Source: Callipepla californica brunnescens (taxonomy: Eukaryota > Chordata > Aves > Galliformes > Odontophoridae). From it: DNA of 64,000 nt. Below are positions 13,867 through 26,501 of the stretch, one piece after another. Each line of letters opens with the position of its first letter. Position 1 is the first letter of the stretch. Where the stretch lies: contig JALIRH010000004.1 in NCBI GenBank assembly GCA_023055505.1, forward strand, positions 9,047,368 to 9,111,367. Reading direction: 5' to 3'. The notes below the pieces were generated by a model, which saw only the letters and a list, made by a program, of their open reading frames with translations, was not told where the DNA came from and did not search any database. The translations under genes and the position numbers were made by a program.

Positions 13867-16860
13867 AATGCTATTTTGCAATTAAAGCTTCAGCTCTGTC
13901 ATTTAGCACTATATGAGAAAACTCAGCACCTAGCCCTCAGCCATCTTACAGCTGTTTACTCCTCGAGCGCAAATAGACTTTCTGTGAATTTGCAAATCAG
14001 TTCATTAATTAATAGATGAGTTCAAATTATGAAGACTTAGATCCTTTAAGAGATCTTAATTTAAAAATTGAAACAGATCCCTATATTAAAAGAGCATAAA
14101 GAATGCAAAGCGCATTACTCAAAAGCTACGAACTGCTGAAGCAAAGCCTGGATAGGTTACTCTGTGCTCTGTGGATACATGAGCATGAGGCAGTGGGTCT
14201 GCTGCTGTCCACAACGCGTCTGGTTTATTTTTGCAGAAGCTGGAAAGCCAACGGTCAAGTGAGGGAGGTGTGGTGCCACCAAGGACAATACTGTGATGAG
14301 GCAGCTGGTTGACATGCTGGAGAATCAAGCTCTGTGCCTGCAACACAGTCCTTCTGTGAATGTAAATGAAAAGGTGCTTTAAACGGAGGCATTCACAGCT
14401 AATCACAAGCTGCAGGTTCCCCATTTTTGGCCTAGTGAATATTTGTAAACCTAAAATGCTGTGATGAAAGTACTACCGAGCATCCATAGCAAGGCTTGAA
14501 TGTGGTGAGGAGAGATCACAAATGAATCCATAAAACAAAGGATGAGAATAAATCCAACATTAAATAGATGCTTATTCAAAAAACTTCGCACCACCAAAGC
14601 AACAAATGAAACAAACGTTCAGTGGAAAAAACCCGTATAAGCTCATAATTAATGGACTTATCCGAATGTACATGCGTATTCTGGGACTGAGTTAATTTTG
14701 TGCTAGCAATCTAAAAAGTAGCATATCTTAAATTCTCAGCACTTAATTTTGCAGACTTACAGCCCTTCTAATGCACCCTGGGATGTATTATAGGTAAGGC
14801 TTGTACTTGCACTTATTAATAAGGTTGTCTGATATTTCCCTTCATAATCCTCATTTTAAATTGCTTATGACTTATTAGCAATTTAACAACTCAGGGATTT
14901 TCTTTTCTGTTTGCCTGCTTCAGTCTGGTTTCACGTTTGTGTCCACTACTGAAATGTTATTTAAATTAAATATGCTTTTTCCCTTAAACAGTGAAAATTT
15001 GTAGCATCCTTAAATGTGAAGGAAAAACTCTATGATCTATTCACGTTCTCTGGAAAAAATTATTCAAATGCAACCACTGGAGAAAGGGAAGTTTGTATTT
15101 ACTAATGGAAATTCTCCAGAGAATCAGGATGAAAATTCAACCTGCACTGGCAATGCTTCACAGAACGATTTTTTTTCCTGAAGCTGATAGGACAAACTGT
15201 TGTGACTGAGGTTGTCACTGAGTACCAAACTTTGAAACACAGTACCTCTAACCAAGTGCACAAATAACAAGAGTTAGATTGGAGACTGAGAGCTGGGAAA
15301 ACCAGGTAGGGGAAACTCGAGCTGGAATCTAGTGAGAAAGAGAAAAGAATCTGGGACACGGGACCAAATATGGAGCAAAAAAGTTGGCAAGACCGGAGTG
15401 GAGTGGAGAACAGGGAAAGAGATAGGAATAGAGTGCTAGCAGTGGGAATTCTTAGTGAGATGGGATAAAAATTACGAATTTTGGCATTTATTTCCTAATT
15501 TTAAGAGCCTAAATTTGCTACACTAACAATACCTGGATGCAGGACTATCGCATTTCTCTACAGAAGAGAAAGAATACGTGCAGCACCATGCCTTGATATT
15601 AAATTAGAGATGGAGCTTGTACACTGTGGTGTGCAGCAAGTGAATTCTGCTCATCTGAGTTATCTCACCACAGGCGTGGCAATAGACCAAATACAAGAGG
15701 TAAGTGAATTAGGAGCTAGATGATCTCTGACAGCATTTCTAACAAACACACACTGCACTGGGTGTTACAGATATCCTGAGCTCGAAAAGAGATAGTACTC
15801 AATTCTAACAAGAAATGGTTGGGTTGTTTTTCTGATGTTTATGGGTGGGTCTGCAAAATGGAGCCAGCATTTGCTAGGGAGAGCTGAGAGCAGTGGAACA
15901 GACTGTGCTGGGGCTGGAAGCTGCAATTTTCTCTTCCTTCATTATGCCACCGACATGCACAGTGGCTTTCTTCTCACTCAACAAAGTTAGAAGACACAAT
16001 CAACATCGTTCCTCCCACTTCTCCAGGGTTTCCCAACAGAGACACTGACAGGGGAGAACCGCTGTGTATACGGTCAGTTAACTGTGGGCCTGTACTGACT
16101 GCCTCTTTGGGAGCTGTGTCTGGTGCTGGAGAAAGCGACCTCTGCACGTTGGCATGGTCTCAGCTCGTGTTTGTTTGGGATCAAGAGGTTCAGAGCCAGC
16201 ACAGAGACCAGCACTGCTGTGGGGTTCTCCATCACCTGGTGGCCTTCCTGAGGGACATGGTGCTGTCTCACAGTAAGTGAAATGGAGAGAATCGCAGAGA
16301 TGGAAAAAATGTACTCTGTCAGCTTCCTGTAAGGAGCAATGGGGAACTAGGAAGGATCATTACAAACTCCCAAGAATTATAACTCTACGGTATCCCCTAC
16401 CAATCCTTCAATTCATGTGCTCTTTTCATTCAAGAGAAGCGAAAAAAAGTTGCTACTTTTCCAAGACTCCTATAGATATAATTTCAGACTATGTTCAGAG
16501 CAACTTGGGCACTATAATGACCTGTTAAAATTGAGAACTGAAGCACAGAGGGGTAATGTGACTTGTCTAAGACTACCATGCAGCAGAGGCAGAAATCAAG
16601 CTCAGATCATTGAGGTCCAGAGGTTTAACCATAAGAAACTCATTCTTCTTGCCTGGTGACGAGTAGGAGGGATCGTTCAGTATCGAACATTCTGAAGCAC
16701 TGCAAGGTATTGTGCTGGGAAGAATCGCTGTTGAAAGAGATGAGGGATTGCCTCTGCATGTCATTGCTTGGAAGAGACGAAGAGATCTGAACTATAAAGC
16801 AGCATCCTACCACATCCTCCATTTCCTTCGTTGTCTGCTGTTTGCTCTTTGAACTCTCCT

Positions 16861-16880
16861 GCATGCAAAGGCATGCAAAG
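16861..16880 (+). repeat. Tandem pair of GCATGCAAAG
   Basis: Two perfect adjacent copies of a 10-mer, each containing ATGCAAAG, which resembles a POU-factor octamer half. Function unknown. Confidence 0.6.
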
Positions 16881-17786
16881 ATTTGTTGGGTCACTTTGGC
16901 ATTTCAGCGGCTCCCTCTCCACAAGACTGCCTCATTGTGCAGTTTCTTCAGTTAGCAGAACTATTCCCACAGCTTCTCTTCTCCTCAAAGGTCTAAAGAT
17001 ACATGTTTAAATCTATAGCTTACTCTTCCGTATATATGTAGATATGCAAGATTTGTGCAATACAGGCTTTCAGTAGTGAGGATTAATTGCAACCAAGGCC
17101 TGACTGCAGTCTGGCAGTGACAAACGATGTCAACAAAACAGCCAGTCTATCCCTACCTCCCTCCCCTACACACGCATAACTGGACTGAAACTTTGTCATT
17201 TCCTCCAGGCAGCCACCAGCACTGCAGAAAACCATGCTGGTCTAAGGAGTAGCTCCCATCAGACGCTGGCTCTGAGGTGAGCAACAAAACACGTGAACAG
17301 CTTTGTGAGGCCAGTCAAGGATCTGTGGTCAAACTTTGGACTATACTTAGCAGTTCAACTGTGACAGCAGTGGATTTTTGGCTACACTCTAACAGCTCCG
17401 CTGTACTGACAAAGTTCATTGCATCACGCTGCTAAACCCCATCTCATCCTCCCACTCTGACTGACAGAAATACCTGGTGAGTCCTTGCATAGCTGTTGAT
17501 GGAAATGTTACAGTTTCATCTCATTATCAATGTTCACAGCACAGAGAAAGCCACTCTGAAAATTAACTTCTGGGTGCATGGAGGAACCTTCATTAAAGTT
17601 TCATACCTCAGCCATGACTTGGTCTGTTTTGCTCCTTTTCATGCTGGCTGAAAGTACCAACTACAAGGGGGAGGTTAAATTGTTGCCTTGAAAATTTCTG
17701 AGGTTGGTTAGTGTACGCTTGTAGGGAAGGCGAGACACAATCAGACTGCCTTTCTTTGTGAACTTTGTGCCACACTGTTATATGCT

Positions 17787-17822
17787 CCTTCCTTCCTCCC
17801 TTCCTCCCTTTTTCTCTTTCCT
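17787..17822 (+). repeat. CT-rich (CCTT/CCCT) tract
   Basis: A polypyrimidine stretch of CCTTCCTT/CCTCCC units followed by TTTTTCTCTTTCCTG. Low-complexity microsatellite-like DNA. Confidence 0.7.
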
Positions 17823-19678
17823 GCCCAAATCAGATAGATCACAAGACACCAGTACCAGCCATGCTGGGCTCCATGCCAGGAGAATTAATGAAGTGGTGTA
17901 ATAGCTCACATGGAGGCCTAGTGACTGGCACCGTACTTAAAATACATCTGCAAGGCAGGAGATTGTAGCATTGCTTCTGTGTTCTGTATATTACAGGCAT
18001 GTCTCTTCTGTTCCGTTGATTTCTTTATTGGTGCATTTTAAGGCTGCAATAGTGGGGGCTGGCTCTGCTTGAAACATGGAGACTTGAATTCCAGCACTGC
18101 TTACAGAAAGGATATCTCCCATTGCGACTCTAGGCTTGGATGGCACAGACTGCTGCTACCATGAGCAGGAAGCCTACCAGGATGGTTCCCAAGGAGTTTG
18201 AAAGATCGTTCGGGGCGATGTGAGACTGAGTTGGTTTTTGTACTTTTTGTTGTTCTATTTTTCACAAAAGGAAGGGCGAAAATTTTCTTAAAAGAGCAGA
18301 GATCCTTTGTGGTAACTGCAGTGAGGACTTTGTTTCTTAGTCCAGAGGGGAGGTTTGAAGGCAGCTGCAAGCAACAAATGTGCAGACTCACAGCTCCTTG
18401 TTTCTCATCTGCGCTGGTAAGAGGTCAAATCTTGACACAGACAAGGAAGGAACGGGTGCATCTTGATATATTCATCAACCACCATTCAATCATATCATCA
18501 GCTTCAAACAATTTTGCAATTTATTATTCAGAACTCGGAATGCAAAGCTGTGCAGCTCAGGACTGAGAGGCAGTGGATGGGCTTTAAAGGGAGCCGGTAT
18601 GGCTCAGTGTCTACTCTGAATTGCCTTGCCTCGGGGCACAGACTGCAAAGATGTGTACTGTAGCAGCCTGAGGATGGAGATAAGCTGGAGTCATGCGATT
18701 TATGCTGCCAAAGGCCAGGAGGAGTAAGTGTGTATGGGAGGAGACCCAGAAGTGCTGGTTCCTTCTGCAATTCCAGTTGCTGAGCTTGCTGCTGTAACAA
18801 ATTGAGACGCAGCTAAAAGCTGGCATGGTGGTGCCAGGCTGCAGCAGCTCAATGCAGCTGCTGCCCTTCCCACAGCTCACTGCAGCAGCACACTGCACAG
18901 CCAACGCAGCACAGAGTCGTGGCTTTGGGGGACCACAGGGCTTGTGGCATCCCTAGAGATGACTGTGATCAAAGGGTATTGCTCCTGAAATGCTCATCCT
19001 GTCCTCAGCCAGGCACCAGGTCTTCACTCAGCTGCTGGGCTTATTGCTGGCTCCCTTGGAAATTCCTAGAAAGCTCCTGCTGGCAACTGCATTAACATGG
19101 AAATGTTTTTAGACTGCCCCTGCGATATTCCTCCAAGCAGACTCCTTTGTATCTGCATTCATGCCCTGCCTGTAATTGCAAAGGACCCTCTGCTGCCTCC
19201 CTGTCAATCCTGGATGTGAGCCGAACGGAGCATAAACAGGAAGAGCTGCAAGCAGGCAGCCTGAACAGAACATGCAAATTCCATTTCAGATGCCCTAGAT
19301 TCCCTTTTTTCCCATCTCCTAGTATTTTAAAGCCCCTTCTTCAAACAGGTTTCTTTGCTGCTTTCATTTTCCAAATATCATACATCCAGAGAAAGCAAAC
19401 ACAAGCCAGCCTAGGCAGATGAATCCAAACCTGAAAGCCTTGATTTTTATATCCATATGTGACATCTACAAAGGCCTGCTTTTCACTGTAAAGCACTTTA
19501 AAAAAACACTGTATTTTAGCTATCTTACTTACTACATACATGTAATAAATTTACTAACTTACTAGCAAATAATGATGCACAATGTGAGCGTGCAGATCTT
19601 CCTCAAATCCCCTCCTATTGATGCCTTTTATGTCTGGAATCTGTCAATGAATATTTGCGATATGCTCTGAGACACTCA

Positions 19679-19810
<132 letters not shown>

Positions 19811-20070
19811 TCAAAATGCAAGTTAAATTATCCACGACAGCTTTGCCACTCCAAGGCTTGTATTTTTTTTTAATCCAGCATAGTATCCAAGCTATTATAT
19901 TTTAATTGATGTCAATCTTATTCTCTTCCAGATAGGAGAAAACACAGACCCAAAATTCAGTCTTTGCAGTACTCTAGACCACCTCCCAAATGCCCTCTCC
20001 TCATGAATGCAAGGTTTGAGCTTGCACTGTCCTTGTAGGAAATGAATAATAGCAACGCAATCTGAAGGAG

Positions 20071-20180
20071 TGTCATGGTTTTATGATTTTTGTTGTATTG
20101 ATGACAGGGAGAGGCTGAGGGAAACTGGTAGGAGGAAATTTTCAGTTTGAATTTAGGGCTGATATACTCCATCAAATGCC
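20071..20180 (+). mobile_element. Possible LTR 5-prime fragment
   Basis: Starts TGTCATGGTTTTATGATTTT, nearly the same as the outer end of the palindromic element at 58364 (19 of the first 21 bases). Similarity fades after about 21 bp, so it is either a diverged copy or a related LTR family. The 3-prime limit is a guess. Confidence 0.35.
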
Positions 20181-23100
20181 AGCTTCTTAAGGTAGGAGTG
20201 AATGCCGTCAGTACATTCCTTTACTAGTAAACAGTATTAGTGAAGTCTTAGATAAAAAGCAAACAAACAACCAACAAACAAATGCTACTGCAAAAACCTC
20301 CTATTAGGAGTTGTCTACTTAGGCATATGGCTTTGAAAACATTTTGAGCAGCTAGCTTCTAATGGAGAAACTTCTTGAATCCATCACTGCTTTTAACTGA
20401 GAGTATTAGCAGCAGGAAAAAAAGAGAGGATTCCCTTCCACCCAGCAAAGCCTGATTCTTTCACTGTTAGGCAACACGGGAACAAGCAGGTGGCCATGAC
20501 CTTCAGGATGGTAACTCCTGTTTTAAATCAAAGAAAATGTATATTGACTAATCTACTCATTTTCATTACCTGCAGGCAACACCATTATGCACACCCATCT
20601 GTTTCTTAGTACTCAAGTAGCTTTGTACAAATGTTACATTTACTTCATTTTATGCCCCAAACCGAAAACCCTGTACTAAAATTGAGATGACTTTTTTGCC
20701 TTTTTATTTGCAGCTCTTGAAGAGTCACAGAGATGAGAGAAGGACTTTAGGCAGGCTGAAAAAGCACTCTTTTCTTGTCTTTACTTCTAAGAAGGCAAAA
20801 TGTGAATCTTTGATGTCTTGCTGATAAAAGGTGCAACTCTTGAGAAAAATCTTCAAGGCAGAACAGTCAGTTAGGTGCCCTGTTAGAACACAAACCTGCT
20901 GGAAATGGCCAACTGACAACACGTGTGAATGTTTGCAGCAAACAACGGCCATTTGCTTCAGTGCTTCCATAAAAATTTACCTGCCCAGAAACTGAAGACT
21001 CAGGGTTAGCATAAGCTAATCCAGCAATAGCCACAACAGAGCTCAGCCTCAGCTTTATGCCATCTCTTCATTTTTCAACGCTCCTCTAGCGCTGCTCACG
21101 GATGCAAGTGTGATTACACCTCTATTCACCTGTAAAGGAGGTGGGACTCGACCCCCTCAGAGAAACATACAGAATATGACCATGCCTTGGAAATGATCTC
21201 TGATCTGTACAGAAGTTCAGAACGATCAATTAGGGACAACTTGTAAATAATGCAGGCTAACTTACTGCAAAACCAGAATATGCTGTAATAGGGCACTTGG
21301 GGACTGCAATAGATATTTCCAAAGGAGACTTCCATTAAAACAGCACACATTCAGAACAGATACTGACCATTTACCTTATCACTGAGCCCTATGACTGTCA
21401 TTAAGGACATTTAAAATGGCCATTAAGGACCCTGCCTTTGATGTGAGCTAGGAAATCCAACATCAAGGTACAATGTGACCTGAACGCAGCACTTTTCCAA
21501 ACTTTTGTTTTGTCTTCATTACAAAACATCTCACGTTTGTTCACGAGAATGGCGCAGCAAAAGAAAATGTACAAACACTGCCCTTCCATGCCTCAGAGCT
21601 AGCAGTCTCAGCAGACCTGCCTCAAAGCCCTGGGCAGAGCAGCATGTATGTGAGCCCTGAGCCAGCTTCACTCCCAGACCACCCATAGTGAAAGGGATGG
21701 GTGAAAGGAAGGGATGACACCTTTGATAAAGAACATACTATTCACCATGGGAAAGTCTCTTCACCATTTCATCCTGAATTCTCACCAGCTGCTATCCACA
21801 ACACAGGCATTTTCAGACTTGAATTTAAGGGAGGACCAAATAGAAAAATAAAGTTCTTGTAAAGTGGCAAAAATTTTTGCCACGGTAAGACAGAGGTTAA
21901 AGTGTGCCAGCATCCACACATCAGATGTGGGGTGAGCTTCCCCTTGTGCTGCACAGTGCTTTTCCCTGAATGATCAACCAACCTGAACGAATGGTAGTCT
22001 TTAGGTAGAGAATGCTTCCAGCTGGGACATATCCCTGCTTTCTATCTTTGTAACACTTTGAATCTGGGACCACCTTGGGGACAGCAGTGAGGCCAAGAGC
22101 CTACACCAGAGTGGCAGAAGTAGCATCACTGCCACAGGGAACAAGCCTTCCTCCCTGTTATTTGCATTGCCCATCTTTCTACTGCCAGTTTCCAAATGCC
22201 AGAAGGAAGGGAGAGAAACATATGGGAGTAGGGAAGGTTTGTTACAATTTACCTAAGAGCCTATTTGCCTGGCTGGCCTTCTGAATTCATATTTGGAAAG
22301 AATTCTCTTGTGCCAAAACGAAACAAAGCAAAACAAAACAAAAATCCCACTGTACGTGGCAATTACTTGGCATTAATGGAACATTGCAGAGTAAGTGCAT
22401 TTAATTTGGTCCCATTCCAGCTGATCTCTCTGGCTCTCTCTGTCTTATATGACCACATCAAATCCTCTCTCTGCAGGTGGAAAAGAGGACTTGTTACCTT
22501 TTGATTCTTCTAAAGTCTCTAAAGCTGTAGGGGCTTTAGTGCATGGCTAGAAAATCAGTATGGAAGAAAGCAACTTATTTTGTGACAAACATTCATCTCA
22601 GGTCCTACATATGCTGAAGAAGAATCTGAAAGGGAAATACAGTCATGCAGAAGTCACTGAAATCCGGACCCAGGGCTCACCCCAGACAATGGAGTAGGAA
22701 GTCAGTTGCACAAGCTTGCATGCAGCAGGTTTTTGAAGGGAGATCGTGGGAGTGAAAGGGAGCTACTAAATAAGCTATGAGACTGTCAGGCTCTCTGCAA
22801 CATTCCTCTTTTACAGAGTACAACAAAAGCTTTACAATTCTACTGCAGCACAAGACGAGGATGGGGAGAGAGAAAGAGATGGAGGACTGAAGAAAGGGTC
22901 CGATGAAAATGGGCACGATTCTCAGAGGTGGTGCAGAGAAAATGAAAGGCACACACATTCATTAATGTGTTCCAACTTCACATTCGCACACTGGCCAAGT
23001 TTACTCTCTGGTCCCTCCCAGTGATGCTATCCAGCAGCTCCTCCAGCTCCCTGCACTGCTTCTCTTAGCCTGCCCTCCTGCTCTGGGAACAGCCCTGGAG

Positions 23101-24245
23101 TGGCACTGTAGACAACTGCAGCACAGTAAAAAATGGAAGTAAAACAACCACCCTCTCCCTCTCACCCTGGGTTGGTGAAAGATTTTGGGTGTAGAGACAG
23201 ATTCAAGATCTTGGATTCAAGGAAACTACGTCACTTGGCACAAGATGATGAACCAACCCATTATTTTAATGTGATTTTTGAGCTGCAACATTCCTATCAG
23301 TTTCTATGACAACTCATTGTAGGTCATAGATTTCTAATCCACGAAACCTCCTAATTGGTGTAGTTGCAGGTCATTTGTACTAATCAAATTGTTGGCTACT
23401 TTGCAAATGCTTTTTTTCACTGACCCCAAAATCCCAGAAGGGACAGACCACAGAATAATTGTTCTGCAGTACATTTCTTAAAAGTGCTTAGCGGAAGCCT
23501 GATGTGATGCAAATAATTTATCAGTGCTAATAGTATGAGAAACAATATTTTTAATTTGCATGAGCAGAAAAGGCCTTTTGTCTTATTTTCTCTTGCTTCT
23601 GCAAATAAGATCCAAATGTGTAACTGGCATCTACCTACAGAGGAATCTTTGTTTAGAGTCATGGTTGCTATGCTTATATTTAGTAATACTCCACAGAATC
23701 CTGCAGAACAAGCAAATATAGCTAGGAAAAAGAACAAGATCTCTAAGCATGTCAGGAACCCAAAGAAGTGCTTGAATGACTGAAGTCTGTTTTTAATACC
23801 ATTATTTCTACTGATGTATTAATATATACTGCCCCTCCCTAAAAACCTTGCCTCAAAACATATATTCATGAATTCCAAAGACAGAACAGACTGTCAAGTC
23901 TGATCGCCATGAATGCACTTGCCAAAGGATCTTACCTGGTTATGCTTAAAGTAAGACTACGCCACTTTTCAGTTTCCAGTGGCTTATGGAAAGAAAGAAA
24001 CTTAAGAACATACACATAGCTGAGCTGGTAACTTTGTCTGACATTGCAGCTGCTGTACTTAATGCTATTTCTCCAGGTTTGTTTTTGTTTTGTACAAGGA
24101 AAATGCTTCAATTCCTCACTGTTTGGAGTGAGTCTCAGTCCTAGATACGCAGTTCCTGGATTCAGGCAGAGATTGGCAAAACTCAGTTCTTATCAGGGAA
24201 AGAGGATACCTTTCTAATCCGATGGTCTGAAAGAAAACTTCAGAA

Positions 24246-24270
24246 TCTAAAGACTAAAAGAGTCTTTAGA
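24246..24270. other. Short perfect hairpin
   Basis: TCTAAAGACT and AGTCTTTAGA form a perfect 10-bp stem around the loop AAAAG. Too small and isolated to assign a role. Confidence 0.5.
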
Positions 24271-24737
24271 CTCTTCAGACCCCAGAAGAAATACCAGAAA
24301 CCAACATTATTAAATTCCACTTTTACACTTGGAAGCTTTGAGTCATAATTTCAAAGAGTCCAGCTACAGTATTCTTAATTATTTGGCAGATCATCTCTGC
24401 ATCCTCCTTATAAATGCAGCAAGGCAAAGCAGGAGGCACTGGGAAGGTGGTACAAACAGGACAGGTTACTCATGATTCCTGGCATTCTTTGGCTTTCTCT
24501 GCTTCTTGAAGGCATCCCAGATTTCTTTGTAAAAGCGTGTTTCCCCTACTGACAGTGCTCTGCAGCTCCTGCCTGCAGTAATATACGAGAGATTTTAGCA
24601 TCACTGCTGTGAAATCTCTAAGTGCTATTTTACAAGGAGCCATTTCCCCCCTGCACCAATGGTAAGAACACAAGGCAAAGCCAAACAAAGCGCTTACTCA
24701 TTGCCTTAGCCCTCTAAGTCACACACCCCCATGCCTA

Positions 24738-24763
24738 TGCACACACACACACAGACACACTTC
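24738..24763. repeat. (CA)n microsatellite
   Basis: A run of alternating AC with one G interruption. Confidence 0.85.
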
Positions 24764-24896
24764 AGCAAGATCCTTGTGCGTACTCAAGCAGGCATAGCCC
24801 CAGGCAATAAAAGGAGAAAGGGACCTCATAATTGTCATTTATCAATATTCATAAAGAAACTGCCTTAACCCCTCCTGTGCATGCTATGAAAGAAAA

Positions 24897-24965
24897 ATAA
24901 TAAAAAAAAACCAACAAAAAAACCCAACAACACAAAATGAAACCCAACCAAAATAAAAATAAAAT
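24897..24965. repeat. A-rich low-complexity tract
   Basis: AATAA, AACCCAAC and AAAAT words over about 70 bp with almost no G or T. No TSD or element was seen next to it. Confidence 0.75.
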
Positions 24966-25180
24966 GAAATAATAATCTTGCTGCTCATTACCACGGGGAA
25001 TTTCCTCTCAATGTCACCACTGCCCTGTGCAGTAATTGGCATTATCTGTTATCTCTGAAGCCGTAATAAGGTTTGCCACGGGGCATTTTCTGTAATCATA
25101 TTTTTATTTGTCAGCTTGTGAGATACAGACACCAAATATGAGCTTGACCAAAGCGCAAACCCAACACACAAAATAAGGAC

Positions 25181-25265
25181 GCAGCCAATCCCAGCTTTTG
25201 GCGGTGATGTCACCCGCAGCCAATGCGGCACCCGCCAGCTCGCCGTGCCCGGCTCCCACCTCCTC
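25181..25265. promoter_or_regulatory. GC-rich patch with two CCAAT boxes and a CRE-like site
   Basis: In AT-rich intron DNA, about 85 bp are clearly GC- and CpG-richer. GCAGCCAAT occurs twice (25181-25189 and 25216-25224, 35 bp apart) with TGATGTCA, a CREB/ATF-type variant, between them at 25205-25212. Downstream are TAATTA (25365-25370) and ATGCAAA (25421-25427). This arrangement resembles a promoter core or enhancer, but there is no TATA box or exon that I can tie to it. It could be an internal or antisense promoter of BRSK2, a conserved enhancer or chance. Confidence 0.35.
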
Positions 25266-25934
25266 CCGTGCTGCAGCATTCCCCTGCTGCAAATAAGAGC
25301 CTCTTCCTGAGCAGAGCAAGGATTTGCGACCTACCCCACTATTTGCTCCCGTATTCTTTTACAGTAATTATAGGCGGTGTTGAATTAGCTGAGAGCTCTC
25401 CCGCAGTATGGATGCAAGGTATGCAAAAGGATTATTGATTCGCAGCACCCAGCTGAGACATCTTAAAGGTACTGATATAAGAGAGTAGACACCCATTCTT
25501 TGGTAGCCTAGGAAAAAAATCGTTAGTTACATCCAAACCCTCTGTACTAGCTAGCGAGGTCTTACGTCCAAGGGATTCCAGGTTCCTCTGCCATTTCTTG
25601 CATCACTTCTGAGCACATCGGTGTGCTGCAGCACAGCACAGAGCTCTCAGAGCTAGCACAGTGCTTGCATCACTGAGCTCACCATTCTGCTTGCTAGCTC
25701 AGGCAAAGCACCAGGGTAACACAGATGCACTGTTTGCAGGATCGCATCTAATACCTCTGTGCAGCACTGCTTTGTAAAAAGAATTCCTAGCACAGCATGG
25801 GAAGCCCTTATGGAACTGGGAAGTCAGCTATCTGTGGGCTTTTTCCCCACAGGTAAACGTACCACCAAACTCCATGTGCCTCAGAGTGAGATACCTCAAA
25901 TCTTTGCACCTAGTTTCTACTAACTAAAACACGA

Positions 25935-26501
25935 GGACTGCTCTGAAAGTAACACCTCCTGTTTTGTCATGTTGGCCCACAACATCAGAGGGGGCTGTTG
26001 GTGGTACGGCAGGAGAGGTTGAACCTTCCCACCAGTGTTTCATTCCACGTTGTTGCCGTACTACAGGCGGCAGCAGAGTCGCAGTCTGACAGAACGCCAT
26101 CTGATGTGGAAGTACAGATGAGGCAAAGATGTATCACTGAATTCCATGTGCAGAAAAAAGTGGCACCCAGTGACATTCATTGACACTTGCTGGATGTTTA
26201 CAGAGACCAGCCAGTGGGTGTGAGCACAGTGAAAGCTGGACTGCATGGGCGACATTTTCTTAGCAGTGATGCCATAATAGCAGCTGTGAAACTGTGGATC
26301 GCTTCTGCTGGTGCAGATTTCTATGAGAGCAGCATCTGGCTCTTGTTTATTGCTGATAAAAATGCATAACTAATGTTGATTCTGGTGAAAAAATAGCGTT
26401 TTGTAGCTGAGAATCTGCTCTACCAAACAGTGTTACTGTGCTGTTTGTAACTGTTGTAGTATCCATGGGAATAAATATGAGGCATTACTTTCAGAGCAAC
26501 C
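25935..26501 (+). mobile_element. Non-autonomous mariner element with internal deletion, 567 bp
   Basis: Imperfect terminal inverted repeats: left GGACTGCTCTGAAAGTAACA and right (reverse complement) GGTTGCTCTGAAAGTAATGC, with TA after the right end. Inside, the frame from 26118 reads MRQRCITEFHVQKKVAPSDI then, after one stop, HLLDVYRDQPVGVSTV. That is the N-terminal helix-turn-helix of a mariner transposase. It is followed directly by AAVKLWIASAGADFYE, which resembles the mariner C-terminal end. The whole DDD catalytic core between them is missing. The single stop (TGA, 26181-26183) fits a CpG decay of CGA. The element cannot make transposase; it is a short internally deleted relic. Confidence 0.85.
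26118..26369 (+). pseudogene. Deleted mariner transposase remnant
   Basis: One continuous frame apart from a single internal TGA at 26181-26183. The N-terminal DNA-binding part (about 45 residues) is joined to about 35 residues of C-terminal sequence, and the frame ends at TAA (26367-26369). The usual transposase length is about 340 residues, so roughly three quarters is gone, including the catalytic aspartates. The frame around the deletion joint is kept, so the deletion may be a multiple of three or the join may be fortuitous. Confidence 0.75.

Noticed and set aside
15690..15740. GAGCTAGATGATCTCTGA, similar to a word near the CR1 3-prime end
   Set aside because: Flanks do not follow CR1 order and the CCTTCCAACCC end is absent.
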